The notes under the pieces were generated by a model that made no database searches, was not told the DNA's origin, and was given only the letters and a program-made list of their open reading frames with translations. A DNA stretch of 57,954 nucleotides from an uncultured Bacteroidia bacterium (GTDB taxonomy: Bacteria; Bacteroidota; Bacteroidia; Bacteroidales; Prolixibacteraceae). Location of the stretch: positions 1-57,954 of the forward strand of contig CAIXZH010000091.1 of assembly GCA_903923905.1 (NCBI GenBank), read 5' to 3'. Positions 16,943 through 25,491 of this stretch are shown here, one piece after another (position 1 is the stretch's first letter; each line of letters begins with the position of its first letter). Position numbers and translations under genes: made by a program.

Positions 16943-19900
16943 TACTTTTCCCTTTTTTCAATGGTTCACTTTTGCTTTTGGACGATTTAAAGAATTCTTT
17001 CCATTTATTAAAGTCATGCTCAAATAAAACCCCGACACCGGTTTCCACTAGCTGACCGTCAATAACCCCTTCATATTTGTTATGTCTATAGCCTTTCAGA
17101 CTGAAACGGCCATCTTTTGTCAATTTATAGGCCACAGTTATATCACTGGCAATGTCGCTTGCCGAATTTTGACCTGCAGTTGTCCCTTCCACATCAACCG
17201 AACCTCCAAGTTGAATATTCAGACGCTCATTGAATAGTTGCTTCTTTAAACCAATATCAACCTGGGTTCTCCCCTGGACTGTTCCTGTCTGGTAATCGTT
17301 ATAGGATTGAATATCAAAATTTAAGTCTACGCCGGGTATTACTTTCGAACTCCACTGATTTAATTGTTGTGATAAAAATTTACCCACTGTTGCCCGAACT
17401 ATCGTTGATGCACTATTAGATTCTGATTGCAGCGGGTTTTCCTGTAAAAATCGCCCCAAAACAAGCAAGGCGAAAACTTGTTTATTTAATGCTGACGGAT
17501 CTTCATTTAACATACCTAGTTTTTGATCGACCGCTCCATTTAATATTCCTTTGTCTTCAGGTGACAACTGAATTTCAAAGCTGATTTCAGGATGTAGAAT
17601 CTTGCCGCGCAATTTCAATATAACCAAAAACGGGTACCTCTCCTTATATCCGTTTATATCAGCCTCATTTACGGCCGATAGCTGATTTGCCACCAGATCA
17701 AAAGGTGAAGCCCTTACAGCATACCTTGCATTGATTACAATATCAGCATCATATGGGTCTCCATTCCAGATAATGGTGCTTCCGGTATCAATAATAAATT
17801 TCCTTTTTATGATTGATTGAAGCGAAGCAAGGTAACTTCCATCATTTAAATTATAGGAACCGGTAAGACTCATTTTGCCGCTTCGGTCAATGGCAAAACT
17901 TAATGCAGCCTCCCCCCTGACCACCAACGAATCTGTTGAAGCTGGATCCAATAATAACCTGAGAGTTGCCTGTTTGTCAATTTCAATAATGGAAGAAACA
18001 TCAAATCCCTTCAGAGTTGTTTTTGTCAGTCTATTTTTATTCGCCTGGTTTAATATCGGATTAAGTTTGGATCCCGTTTCAAATTCGACAACATCTTCAC
18101 CTTTATCGGTAGTAAGTCTATCCTCAGGAACAGCAACCGTAAAGTTGGAGCCTTTCTTCATTTTAAATTTACCATTCACAACCGGAAGTGCCATAGGTCC
18201 GGATATATCAAGATTACTGTCGATGATCATCCTTCCATAGAATTCTTTATTGTCGCTAACTGTTGTATTAAACAGCAAGAAATCACTGGTGTTCACCTTT
18301 AATGCAAAACTGAAATCGCTGAAATGATTCATCTTAACCTCACCGTTAATGGTGGCCGGGTGCTGATGGGCATCTAAAATGGTGAAGGCATTGAAATAGA
18401 TTCCATCTTTTTCAAACTTTAAGGCTTCATGCCTTAATTCCAGTGGGTTATTTAGAAATGCGGGTGTAAAAAACGCATTGCTAAAGAGCAGTTCGCCCGT
18501 TATCTCGGGTATTCTGCTATTTCCTTCAAACAATAGATTGCCCGTCAGATTTCCTGATCCTTTTGTAAATGTCCCCATAGAGAATGCTTCAATCGTTTTT
18601 AACGAAAGTGATTGAATCACTGTTTTAATGTGGATGGATTGGTCGCCTCCATTTGGAATAAAGTAACCATTCGCCGAAAGGTTATTGTCCGGGCCCGATA
18701 TATTTGCTGCAATATTAAATTTCACCGTAGTCGTGTTATCCGCCTTTACGGATAGGTTTCCGATTGGTATGTTACTGACAGTCAAATTTACTATTTTAGC
18801 ATCTGCAATTAATCCATAGGAATTGTTAACCCTTTTAAGCAATAGATCTCCGTCAACCGTACCTTTTATCAAACCGGTATCCTTTTTTATGATTCCTGAA
18901 ATGTCCTGAAGTTTAAAATTCCGGAAAGCAATGTTCTGGTCATCATTGAATCGGTCATGCACAGAAGCAATATTTACCTGGCATTCAGCATTTTTCATAA
19001 AGAGACGATGAATCAGAAATCCCTCGTCACCAAATTCAATAAAATTATCAGCAGCAATGTCCCAGCGATTATTCATCAGATAAAAACCATAAGGATCAAG
19101 TATAAACTTGAAATTGGATTTATCCTTTACCGTTATAAAACTTAAAACTAATTTTTTATTTTTCTTTTCATCAATCAACGAAACGGAGGTACTTATTTTG
19201 TTGTCTGTCGCTTTCCCGTCGATCATTAAATGGTCCAGACTGACCAGGGAATTTGAAATACTTCCGCAATAGAATTTGAATTTTATTGCTGTCTGATCGC
19301 CATTTAATTCCACTGCAAAATCCTTGACTTCAGTAGCTCCATAAACCACTTTCTTTAGGGTTGCATTAAGTTTCAGGTTGCTTTTCCGATTATCAAAACT
19401 CCCTTCAATAATTCCCGGTTCAAATTCCTTTAACTCAGGGAAAAAAACTTCCGTCAGAATCGGGTTGTACCGGAGTTGGATCCCGAAAGTAAACTGAGAT
19501 TGGTCGCTTATATTTAATTGCTGATTTGAATCTGAAAATGGGAAATACTTATTAATGTATTGTCGAAGCATATCAGGAATTGCGACAAGTGAAACATTGC
19601 CTGCATATTTTATACCGACAAGTGCGTTGCCGGTGTTCAGTTCCTCACTGGCAGGCAGATTTGCCGAAGCGGTTAAAAAGGAATCGAGCAGATGTCGTTT
19701 CCCACGGTGAACAATAAACACGTTGGTGATTCCAGCTTTACCAGTTAAAACTTTGACCCCTCCACCGGTAAAATCAGCTGTTGCGACGAACCCTAATTGC
19801 AGGTCATCGCCGGTAAAATTGAGTTTGTGAAGATCTGCTCCCTGTAGATTTAGTTTAAATTTATAATGTTCCTGACCGGCATTCAGGTTTACCTGCCCAT

Positions 19901-21920
19901 CCAGTTCGAAAGCCGCATTTTTATCTTTCAGGATTATTTTCGTCTCTAAAATTTTACCGGAAACATCCCCCACCATTTTAAGGTTTTTATAGGTATAATT
20001 ATTCAGATTAAACTGAGTCACCTCGGCATTGAATTTGGCCTTTATTGTTTCGAAATCCAGTCCCTGGCCATTCGCATCAGCGTTTAATGAAACCGGTCCA
20101 TACCATGCTTTATCTTTTAACAAACTTCCCAAATCAAACCCGGTGAGGATCAACCTTCCTTTGAAATTCTCTCCCGGATCGACAGAAGCCACAAGATTTG
20201 CATCACCAAAACTGCTGGTTAGGTATATAGTCGATTCAAAGGATTTTATCCTTCCTTTAAAAGCCATCTGCATACCGATATTTTCAGGGAGATCTATACT
20301 TAGCGGAACAGACAAACCGGCAAACATCTCGATATCTTTCTTTCCTGAGCTGATTCCCAGATTGGGAAAATTATATACTGATGTTTTAAATTCAGGTAAT
20401 CCGGTGATCGTAAAATCGGTGTTTAAAATCGTATTTGCTCCGGTTTTGAGTAATAGTTTTTCTCCGTGAAGATTATTGATCTTTCCGCTAATATTTCCGG
20501 AAATGGATGTGACATTCAGGCTATCCTTAAAAAAGGGCATTTCGTTGAGATCCGGTTTGAAATAGAGGATGTCGGAAGTTTTGACAGTAGCATTTTTAAT
20601 ATTTAATTTTAAACTGCTGAATTGCAATGAATCCAGTAAAGTTTCCACTGAAGTATATTGAAGGTTTAAATCTGCATCAATAGAAGAGCTGGTAGTTTTT
20701 GCTTTCAGGTTTTTTACTGTGATGGAATGCCCATCCATCCTGAAATCGGTTTCGAACCCGGCAATTGAAAGACTGTTTTGATCAACCACCGTGAAGTTTT
20801 TCATGAAAAAATTGGTCTGATCTGAAGAATAATAAAAATCTGATGCATTAAATGCCAGATGTTTATAAACCTGGTGATTCACATCAAATGCATGTCTTAT
20901 AGCAGGCTTATCAATTAAGAGGTAAGTAACCGAATTGTCAACTGACTGAATGCTCTTTAGCCTGACTTTCCAGTCGGTATTTGCTGATTCAGCAGAATCT
21001 GCAACCAGCTTTGATGTAGATTCTCCAGAACCAAATTTTCGGTACTGAATATCACTTTTTAATAAAGCTATGTTATCTGCCGAAGCCATTTCGTTTTGCA
21101 AATCGACCGCGCTATTTTTTAACTCAAATCCATTGATAACAGCCATAATAGCCATTTTCGTGATTGAATCGGCGTAGCTAATCGAAGAATTGTGGAGTTC
21201 AATCTTATTTGCTGTTATCCTTGGTAATGAACTTCCGGATTTATTGTTTTGTGAATTTTTGGATTTTTCAATCAGAATATTGGCAGTGGCGCCATCAATC
21301 AGTAATTGATCAATATTGTAAACTGATTTCACGGCATCGATCTGATCCATTTTCAGGTTCAGATTTTTGAGCCATGATATCACATTTATTCCGACATATT
21401 TATTATTGTAAAGAAGCTGCAGGTTTTTCAAAGTCACCTGTTTAAGGCTGAAAGTCCATTTGGTTGCTGTTTCTGGTAAAACATTTGCCTGTCTGGTCGT
21501 ATCGCTAAAAGCTGTCAGCAGAAAATTGTAATTGACAAGGGAATCGGTCCCGGTGCTGATCAGGTTCATCTTTACCTCTTCCATTTCCAGTGAATTTATA
21601 GCAACCTTATGATGAAATAAGTCATAAAGTGATATATTCACTTTTGCATTTCCCAGGTAAAGTAAGGTATCCTTTCTAAGATCTTCAAGATATAGGCCTT
21701 TTATAACGACTGATTTTGGAAATGAAATGCGTACACTTTTCATTTCAACCTTCGAATGGGTTTTATTGCTGATTAAAGAAGTTGCAAAATGAACTATTTT
21801 ATTTTGAATAGCAGGAATCTGAATTAAAACTGCTGTTACCAGGAATATAAGCACAAAAATTCCGACCAACCAAATAAAAGCCTTTGCTATTTTCCAGAAT
21901 ATTGATTGCACACTGACCAT
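16920..21920 (-). CDS. tamB: TamB: translocation/assembly module, AsmA-like bridge protein
   Basis: 1666 residues. The N-terminal membrane anchor is at about 12-33 (AFIWLVGIFVLIFLVTAVLI), followed by a very long beta-rich region of AsmA/DUF490 type that forms a groove spanning the periplasm. The C-terminal domain (about 1250-1640) contains the TamB signature region, with KGSNFTVAVPEDRLT, VRGEAALSFAIDRSGKMSL and a distal LGKKLTD-like barrel-facing segment. Known TamB-like proteins are implicated in phospholipid transport to the outer membrane together with TamA/TamL. It sits 8 bp after cbpM and overlaps tamL. The ATG at 21920 is chosen because it directly precedes the membrane anchor. Confidence 0.92.
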   Translation of the reverse strand: MVSVQSIFWKIAKAFIWLVGIFVLIFLVTAVLIQIPAIQNKIVHFATSLISNKTHSKVEMKSVRISFPKSVVIKGLYLEDLRKDTLLYLGNAKVNISLYDLFHHKVAINSLEMEEVKMNLISTGTDSLVNYNFLLTAFSDTTRQANVLPETATKWTFSLKQVTLKNLQLLYNNKYVGINVISWLKNLNLKMDQIDAVKSVYNIDQLLIDGATANILIEKSKNSQNNKSGSSLPRITANKIELHNSSISYADSITKMAIMAVINGFELKNSAVDLQNEMASADNIALLKSDIQYRKFGSGESTSKLVADSAESANTDWKVRLKSIQSVDNSVTYLLIDKPAIRHAFDVNHQVYKHLAFNASDFYYSSDQTNFFMKNFTVVDQNSLSIAGFETDFRMDGHSITVKNLKAKTTSSSIDADLNLQYTSVETLLDSLQFSSLKLNIKNATVKTSDILYFKPDLNEMPFFKDSLNVTSISGNISGKINNLHGEKLLLKTGANTILNTDFTITGLPEFKTSVYNFPNLGISSGKKDIEMFAGLSVPLSIDLPENIGMQMAFKGRIKSFESTIYLTSSFGDANLVASVDPGENFKGRLILTGFDLGSLLKDKAWYGPVSLNADANGQGLDFETIKAKFNAEVTQFNLNNYTYKNLKMVGDVSGKILETKIILKDKNAAFELDGQVNLNAGQEHYKFKLNLQGADLHKLNFTGDDLQLGFVATADFTGGGVKVLTGKAGITNVFIVHRGKRHLLDSFLTASANLPASEELNTGNALVGIKYAGNVSLVAIPDMLRQYINKYFPFSDSNQQLNISDQSQFTFGIQLRYNPILTEVFFPELKEFEPGIIEGSFDNRKSNLKLNATLKKVVYGATEVKDFAVELNGDQTAIKFKFYCGSISNSLVSLDHLMIDGKATDNKISTSVSLIDEKKNKKLVLSFITVKDKSNFKFILDPYGFYLMNNRWDIAADNFIEFGDEGFLIHRLFMKNAECQVNIASVHDRFNDDQNIAFRNFKLQDISGIIKKDTGLIKGTVDGDLLLKRVNNSYGLIADAKIVNLTVSNIPIGNLSVKADNTTTVKFNIAANISGPDNNLSANGYFIPNGGDQSIHIKTVIQSLSLKTIEAFSMGTFTKGSGNLTGNLLFEGNSRIPEITGELLFSNAFFTPAFLNNPLELRHEALKFEKDGIYFNAFTILDAHQHPATINGEVKMNHFSDFSFALKVNTSDFLLFNTTVSDNKEFYGRMIIDSNLDISGPMALPVVNGKFKMKKGSNFTVAVPEDRLTTDKGEDVVEFETGSKLNPILNQANKNRLTKTTLKGFDVSSIIEIDKQATLRLLLDPASTDSLVVRGEAALSFAIDRSGKMSLTGSYNLNDGSYLASLQSIIKRKFIIDTGSTIIWNGDPYDADIVINARYAVRASPFDLVANQLSAVNEADINGYKERYPFLVILKLRGKILHPEISFEIQLSPEDKGILNGAVDQKLGMLNEDPSALNKQVFALLVLGRFLQENPLQSESNSASTIVRATVGKFLSQQLNQWSSKVIPGVDLNFDIQSYNDYQTGTVQGRTQVDIGLKKQLFNERLNIQLGGSVDVEGTTAGQNSASDIASDITVAYKLTKDGRFSLKGYRHNKYEGVIDGQLVETGVGVLFEHDFNKWKEFFKSSKSKSEPLKKGKSNETVNPK

Positions 21921-21928
21921 TTTCTCAT

Positions 21929-22219
21929 TTATTCATAAAAACGAAGTTTATTTCGGAGATCTGCAATTTCATCGTGCAGGGTATTTATGCGATTCAGCAA
22001 ATGGGTGATGGTCTCAATTCCTTCAAGGTTAATATCCAATTCATAGTAGAACCGGACAAATTTCTCCAATTGTGGAAGTTGTTCAACATCAATAAAGGCT
22101 GCGTCATGGATAGTCTTAATTACTATCAGTCCGTTTCGCTGTAATGAAATAATAAATGAAATTTCAATTTTGTGACTTGCACAAAATTCAGCTACAGCTA
22201 TTAAATATTCAGTTTCCAT
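21929..22219 (-). CDS. cbpM: CbpM, modulator of the CbpA co-chaperone
   Basis: 96 residues. METEYLIAVAEFCASHKIE followed by a helical region ending in INTLHDEIADLRNKLRFYE fits the CbpM/MerR-HTH-like family. CbpM binds the J domain of CbpA and blocks its stimulation of DnaK. It begins 3 bp after cbpA and is followed 8 bp later by tamB, so the chaperone pair is physically linked to the outer-membrane assembly genes. Confidence 0.88.
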   Translation of the reverse strand: METEYLIAVAEFCASHKIEISFIISLQRNGLIVIKTIHDAAFIDVEQLPQLEKFVRFYYELDINLEGIETITHLLNRINTLHDEIADLRNKLRFYE

Positions 22220-22222
22220 AGC

Positions 22223-23104
22223 CTATGATTCTGACAATTTGATAAATAATTCTTTTTGCTTTTGGGTCAGATTTGCAGGAATTAACAGGTGATACGTGAC
22301 CGTCAAATCTCCATATTCTCCTTCCCTTTTATACACAGGAAATCCTTTACCTTTTAATTTGACTTTGCTTCCATTCTGAGTTTCGGGCTTCACTTTTAGT
22401 TTTACCTGGCCATCCATGGTAAGTATGGTTATCTCTCCTCCAAGTATCGCAGTATATAAATTCAGGTCAACTGTAGTATATAATTGATTTCCCAAACGTT
22501 TAATTTTTGAATGATTGGCAATTGAAAATGTAATATACAAATCTCCATTCGGACCACTGTTAATACCGGGTCCTCCATGGCCTGCAATTTTTATGGTTTG
22601 TCCATTCTCAATTCCCGCAGGTACAGTGATTCTTATGCTCTTCCCGTTTACTGATAAGGTTTGCTTGTGGGTTTTAAAGGCATCGATGAGGTTGAGGTTG
22701 ATTTCCGCGGTGTAATCTTCTCCCCGGTATCTTGCTTGTCTTCCCCTGCTACCTGAAGCTGCCCCACCAAACATAGATTCAAAAAAATCAGAAAAATCTG
22801 CTCCTGATTGTCCTCCTGAATAACCGGACCTTTGTGAATCGGAAGATTGTTGTTGCCTGGCTTTTTCAAATTCATCGGCATGTTGCCAGTCTTTTGCGTA
22901 CTGATCGTATTTCTTTCGCTTTTCGGGGTCGCTCAATACTTCATTTGCTTCATTGATCTCCTGAAAATTCTTTTTGGCATCCCTGTCGTTTGGATTCAAA
23001 TCAGGATGATATTCCCTGGCCAGTTTCCGGTAGGCTGTTTTAATCTCTTTTGATGTGGCCGTATTTAATATTCCCAGTATTTTATAATAGTCTACAAAGG
23101 TCAT
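22223..23104 (-). CDS. cbpA: CbpA, DnaJ-like co-chaperone
   Basis: 293 residues from ATG 23104 (MTFVDYYKILGI). The J domain is at 1-70 with the HPD motif in YHPDLNP, then a Gly/Ser-rich linker (about 85-115), and the C-terminal substrate domain from about 125 (YTAEINLNLIDAFKTHKQTL). There is no zinc-finger region, which separates CbpA from DnaJ. It would act with DnaK under stress. A nine-codon extension requires a TTG at 23131, which falls at the transcription start predicted from promoter P5, so it is rejected. It is the first gene of the five-gene unit. Confidence 0.93.
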   Translation of the reverse strand: MTFVDYYKILGILNTATSKEIKTAYRKLAREYHPDLNPNDRDAKKNFQEINEANEVLSDPEKRKKYDQYAKDWQHADEFEKARQQQSSDSQRSGYSGGQSGADFSDFFESMFGGAASGSRGRQARYRGEDYTAEINLNLIDAFKTHKQTLSVNGKSIRITVPAGIENGQTIKIAGHGGPGINSGPNGDLYITFSIANHSKIKRLGNQLYTTVDLNLYTAILGGEITILTMDGQVKLKVKPETQNGSKVKLKGKGFPVYKREGEYGDLTVTYHLLIPANLTQKQKELFIKLSES

Positions 23105-23136
23105 TTTTTTGTGTTGGCTAAATTTTGTCAATCCGA

Positions 23137-23202
23137 TAAAGATAAATAGTTAGCTTTCGGAATCCGTTACAAAACTTTAGTAATAAGTTACATAATTCCC
23201 AC
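23137..23202 (-). promoter_or_regulatory. 66-bp regulon promoter P5, for cbpA-cbpM-tamB-tamL-marC
   Basis: Minus strand: GTGGGAAT, 1 nt, ATGTAAC, 14 nt, TTGTAAC (23166-23172), 21 nt, -7 box TATCTTTA (23137-23144). The ATG of cbpA follows 33 bp further on. Confidence 0.88.
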
Positions 23203-23270
23203 TTTTGAATTACCCGACTTAGCCTTTTAATATTTTTTGCAGGGACTTTAAAAAACCTTTTTATTTTCTG

Positions 23271-23711
23271 CTAATCTGTTAATCCCGGGATTGTAATTGG
23301 CAGAATAAAATCTTCAATTACACTATGGTGAGCTTTAGCAACATGTTCTTTAAAAGTTTTCAGGCTGCGTTGCATTGCTAATGTGTAATCATCACCTAAT
23401 TTCAAAACTATCTTCTCAAGATTCCGTATTTCTTTTTGGACCTCTGCTTCCCTGATTTCCATCTCCTTTGGCAATTCTTTATTTAGTTGCACAATATTTT
23501 TCTCAAAATTCCGATCAGCCTCACGATAAAAATCCGCCAGAAGTGGTTCGCAAGAGAAGGATCTTGTATGCGCTAATTTGATAGCAGACATTTTTTCAGC
23601 CTCGTCCATCTTTAAATCTGTTGAAGCAAGTAATGATATGTACGCCGGCAATTTAAGAAGTGCTTTTTTTTGTCCGGCACTCAGATTTTTGAACAGCTTC
23701 ATATTTTTCAT
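23271..23711 (-). CDS. Hypothetical helical protein
   Basis: 146 residues (MKNMKLFKNLSAGQKKALLK); ATG at codon 4 is an alternative start. It has no signal peptide and is predicted to be almost all helical, with K/E-rich amphipathic stretches (KEMEIREAEVQKEIRNLEK). The N-terminal part (LPAYISLLASTDLKMDEAEK) slightly recalls TerB-like helical domains, but I cannot assign the family. It is the last gene after the acidic protein and aldolase, 65 bp downstream. Confidence 0.7.
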   Translation of the reverse strand: MKNMKLFKNLSAGQKKALLKLPAYISLLASTDLKMDEAEKMSAIKLAHTRSFSCEPLLADFYREADRNFEKNIVQLNKELPKEMEIREAEVQKEIRNLEKIVLKLGDDYTLAMQRSLKTFKEHVAKAHHSVIEDFILPITIPGLTD

Positions 23712-23776
23712 TTTTAACTATAAGTACCCTTATGTCCAGCTTATTCTTTTCCCCTGAGAAAAATACTTCACGGATC

Positions 23777-24139
23777 TTAGTCATCAAGATGCTCCTCAAG
23801 ATTTTCATGATCGTCTCCTCCTAAACTATGGTAGTTGTTTTCTTCATCTTCGGTTCCAATATTTTCATCATCATCTTCATCCATTTCAGTCCCAGGAATG
23901 TCTAAATAGTCACCCGACTCATCATCGTTACAATTTTTTTCGTTGGAAATCCCTGTTTCATTATAATTTGGAGAATCTTTATTTTCAGATATATCTTCAG
24001 GATTTATCTCTATATCTATCAATGAATTGTTGAAAATATCTTCGTTCTCAGGGTAAGAAGGGTATCCCTTAATATTATTTTTTTCTGCCTCTCCTGACTG
24101 ATGTCCCGGCAAATCTGAATTATTAATATTATTTTTCAT
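23777..24139 (-). CDS. Highly acidic small protein
   Basis: 120 residues from ATG 24139 (MKNNINNSDLPG); the longer frame would need a GTG start. The composition is dominated by D, E and N, especially the last 60 residues (MDEDDDENIGTEDEENNYH), so the pI is very low and the chain is probably disordered. No family is recognised. The start overlaps the aldolase stop by 11 bp, indicating coupled translation. Similar acidic proteins act as nucleic-acid mimics or chaperone-like proteins, but nothing here proves either. Confidence 0.65.
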   Translation of the reverse strand: MKNNINNSDLPGHQSGEAEKNNIKGYPSYPENEDIFNNSLIDIEINPEDISENKDSPNYNETGISNEKNCNDDESGDYLDIPGTEMDEDDDENIGTEDEENNYHSLGGDDHENLEEHLDD

Positions 24140-25160
24140 CGTTCTTTTCCATATCGTTATTATATTTTCCACGACGAGCAGCCCGGTTGCAATTGGCGCG
24201 GTGATAAAGCGCCTTTTGTGCTACTGGCGAATTGAGGTTATTCCCGCTCCAGATTTCGATAGCGGGTTGTTGCAGGGCACGTCCGAAAGAAAATGAGAGT
24301 GCCCAGGGAATCTGAGACTTAAACCTGACATTCATGCTATTTAAGCGTTCAGATGCCAGTTCTGCTGACTGACCCCCGGATAAAAATGCAATGCCTGGCA
24401 CTGCAGCAGGGACAGTTCGTAACAGGCACTTCACGGTAGCCTCAGCCACTTCCTCAACTGTATTTTGCTTTTGACAAGTTAATCCGGGTAATACCATACT
24501 GGCTTTCAGGATCATTCCCTCCAATTTTACCTCTTGGGTGTAAAGTTGCTCAAAAACGGTATGAAGCACCTCCTCTGTGACCTCGTAACAATGTTCAATG
24601 GTGTGGTCTCCCTCCATGAGCACTTCCGGCTCAACAATTGGAACAAGTCCCGCTTCCTGACAAAGTGCAGCATATCGAGCCAAAGCATGCGCATTTGCTT
24701 CGATACATGCCTGACTTGGAATGCCGCTGCCTATTGCAATCACTGCACGCCATTTCGCAAAACGGAGACCCATTTTAAAATATTCGGCAAGACGGTCGTT
24801 TAATCCATCCAATCCTTCGGAAATTTTTTCCCCGGGATGCCCTGCCAAATTTTTTGCACCTGCATCAACCTTGATCCCTGGAATAATTCCTGCATCAACG
24901 ACAGCTTTGATAAAAGGGGTGCCATCATTCAGATGCTGGCGTATAGTCTCATCATAAAGAATCGCGCCACTGATGCTTTCACAGAGGCCTGGTGTGGTTA
25001 TAAGCATTTCCCGGTAGGAAAGCCTTAGTTCTGCTGTCCTGGGAATTCCCAAAGCTGCAAATCGTTTATTGCAGGTTGGATTACTTTCATCCATTGCCAA
25101 TATCCCTTTGCTGTCAGAAACCAGCGCTTTAGCAGTGTCTAAAATTTCTTTTGGATTCAT
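24129..25160 (-). CDS. Class I fructose-bisphosphate aldolase
   Basis: 343 residues from MNPKEILDTAKALVSDSKGI; the frame is open 29 codons upstream, but ATG 25160 gives the family N-terminus. Class I features are GILAMDESNPTCNKRF, GIKVDAG, KWRAVI, the Schiff-base lysine in ILKASMVLPG (about residue 220) and FLSGGQS. It cleaves fructose 1,6-bisphosphate to glyceraldehyde-3-phosphate and dihydroxyacetone phosphate through a lysine imine without metal. It sits in an operon with a one-helix membrane protein (28 bp before) and the acidic protein (overlapping), a context not typical for a glycolysis gene. Confidence 0.93.
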   Translation of the reverse strand: MNPKEILDTAKALVSDSKGILAMDESNPTCNKRFAALGIPRTAELRLSYREMLITTPGLCESISGAILYDETIRQHLNDGTPFIKAVVDAGIIPGIKVDAGAKNLAGHPGEKISEGLDGLNDRLAEYFKMGLRFAKWRAVIAIGSGIPSQACIEANAHALARYAALCQEAGLVPIVEPEVLMEGDHTIEHCYEVTEEVLHTVFEQLYTQEVKLEGMILKASMVLPGLTCQKQNTVEEVAEATVKCLLRTVPAAVPGIAFLSGGQSAELASERLNSMNVRFKSQIPWALSFSFGRALQQPAIEIWSGNNLNSPVAQKALYHRANCNRAARRGKYNNDMEKNDEK

Positions 25161-25188
25161 TGTTTTGTAATTTTTTAGTTGTAAATAA

Positions 25189-25458
25189 TTAAAATGCTCT
25201 GTTATTTTCAGGCTTCTGTTGAATGCGGGGAGCAAATGCAAAATCAACGGTCATGATGTAATAGAGGATCGCAGTTAACATCAAAACCAAAAATATCCAA
25301 AAACTCCAGGTGTGATGTATGCGTTTCCAATGAGGCTTATGCTTAGGATCCCCGATAATGAAATCCTCTCTTTGAAGCTGATCGTTTTTCCCGTCTTCCT
25401 TTTCTTTCCCGACTACCTCGCTCTTTTCAGAACTTTTTATATCTCTCATTTTATTCAT
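25189..25458 (-). CDS. Small single-pass membrane protein
   Basis: 89 residues: a charged N-terminal half of about 50 residues (KEKEDGKNDQLQREDF), one membrane helix (TWSFWIFLVLMLTAILYYIM) and a short C-terminal tail. No family is recognised. It lies between the M1 peptidase (33 bp) and the aldolase (28 bp) on the same strand. Confidence 0.7.
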   Translation of the reverse strand: MNKMRDIKSSEKSEVVGKEKEDGKNDQLQREDFIIGDPKHKPHWKRIHHTWSFWIFLVLMLTAILYYIMTVDFAFAPRIQQKPENNRAF

Positions 25459-25491
25459 ACTAAAATTGATATCCCTTAAAATTATCTGCTA

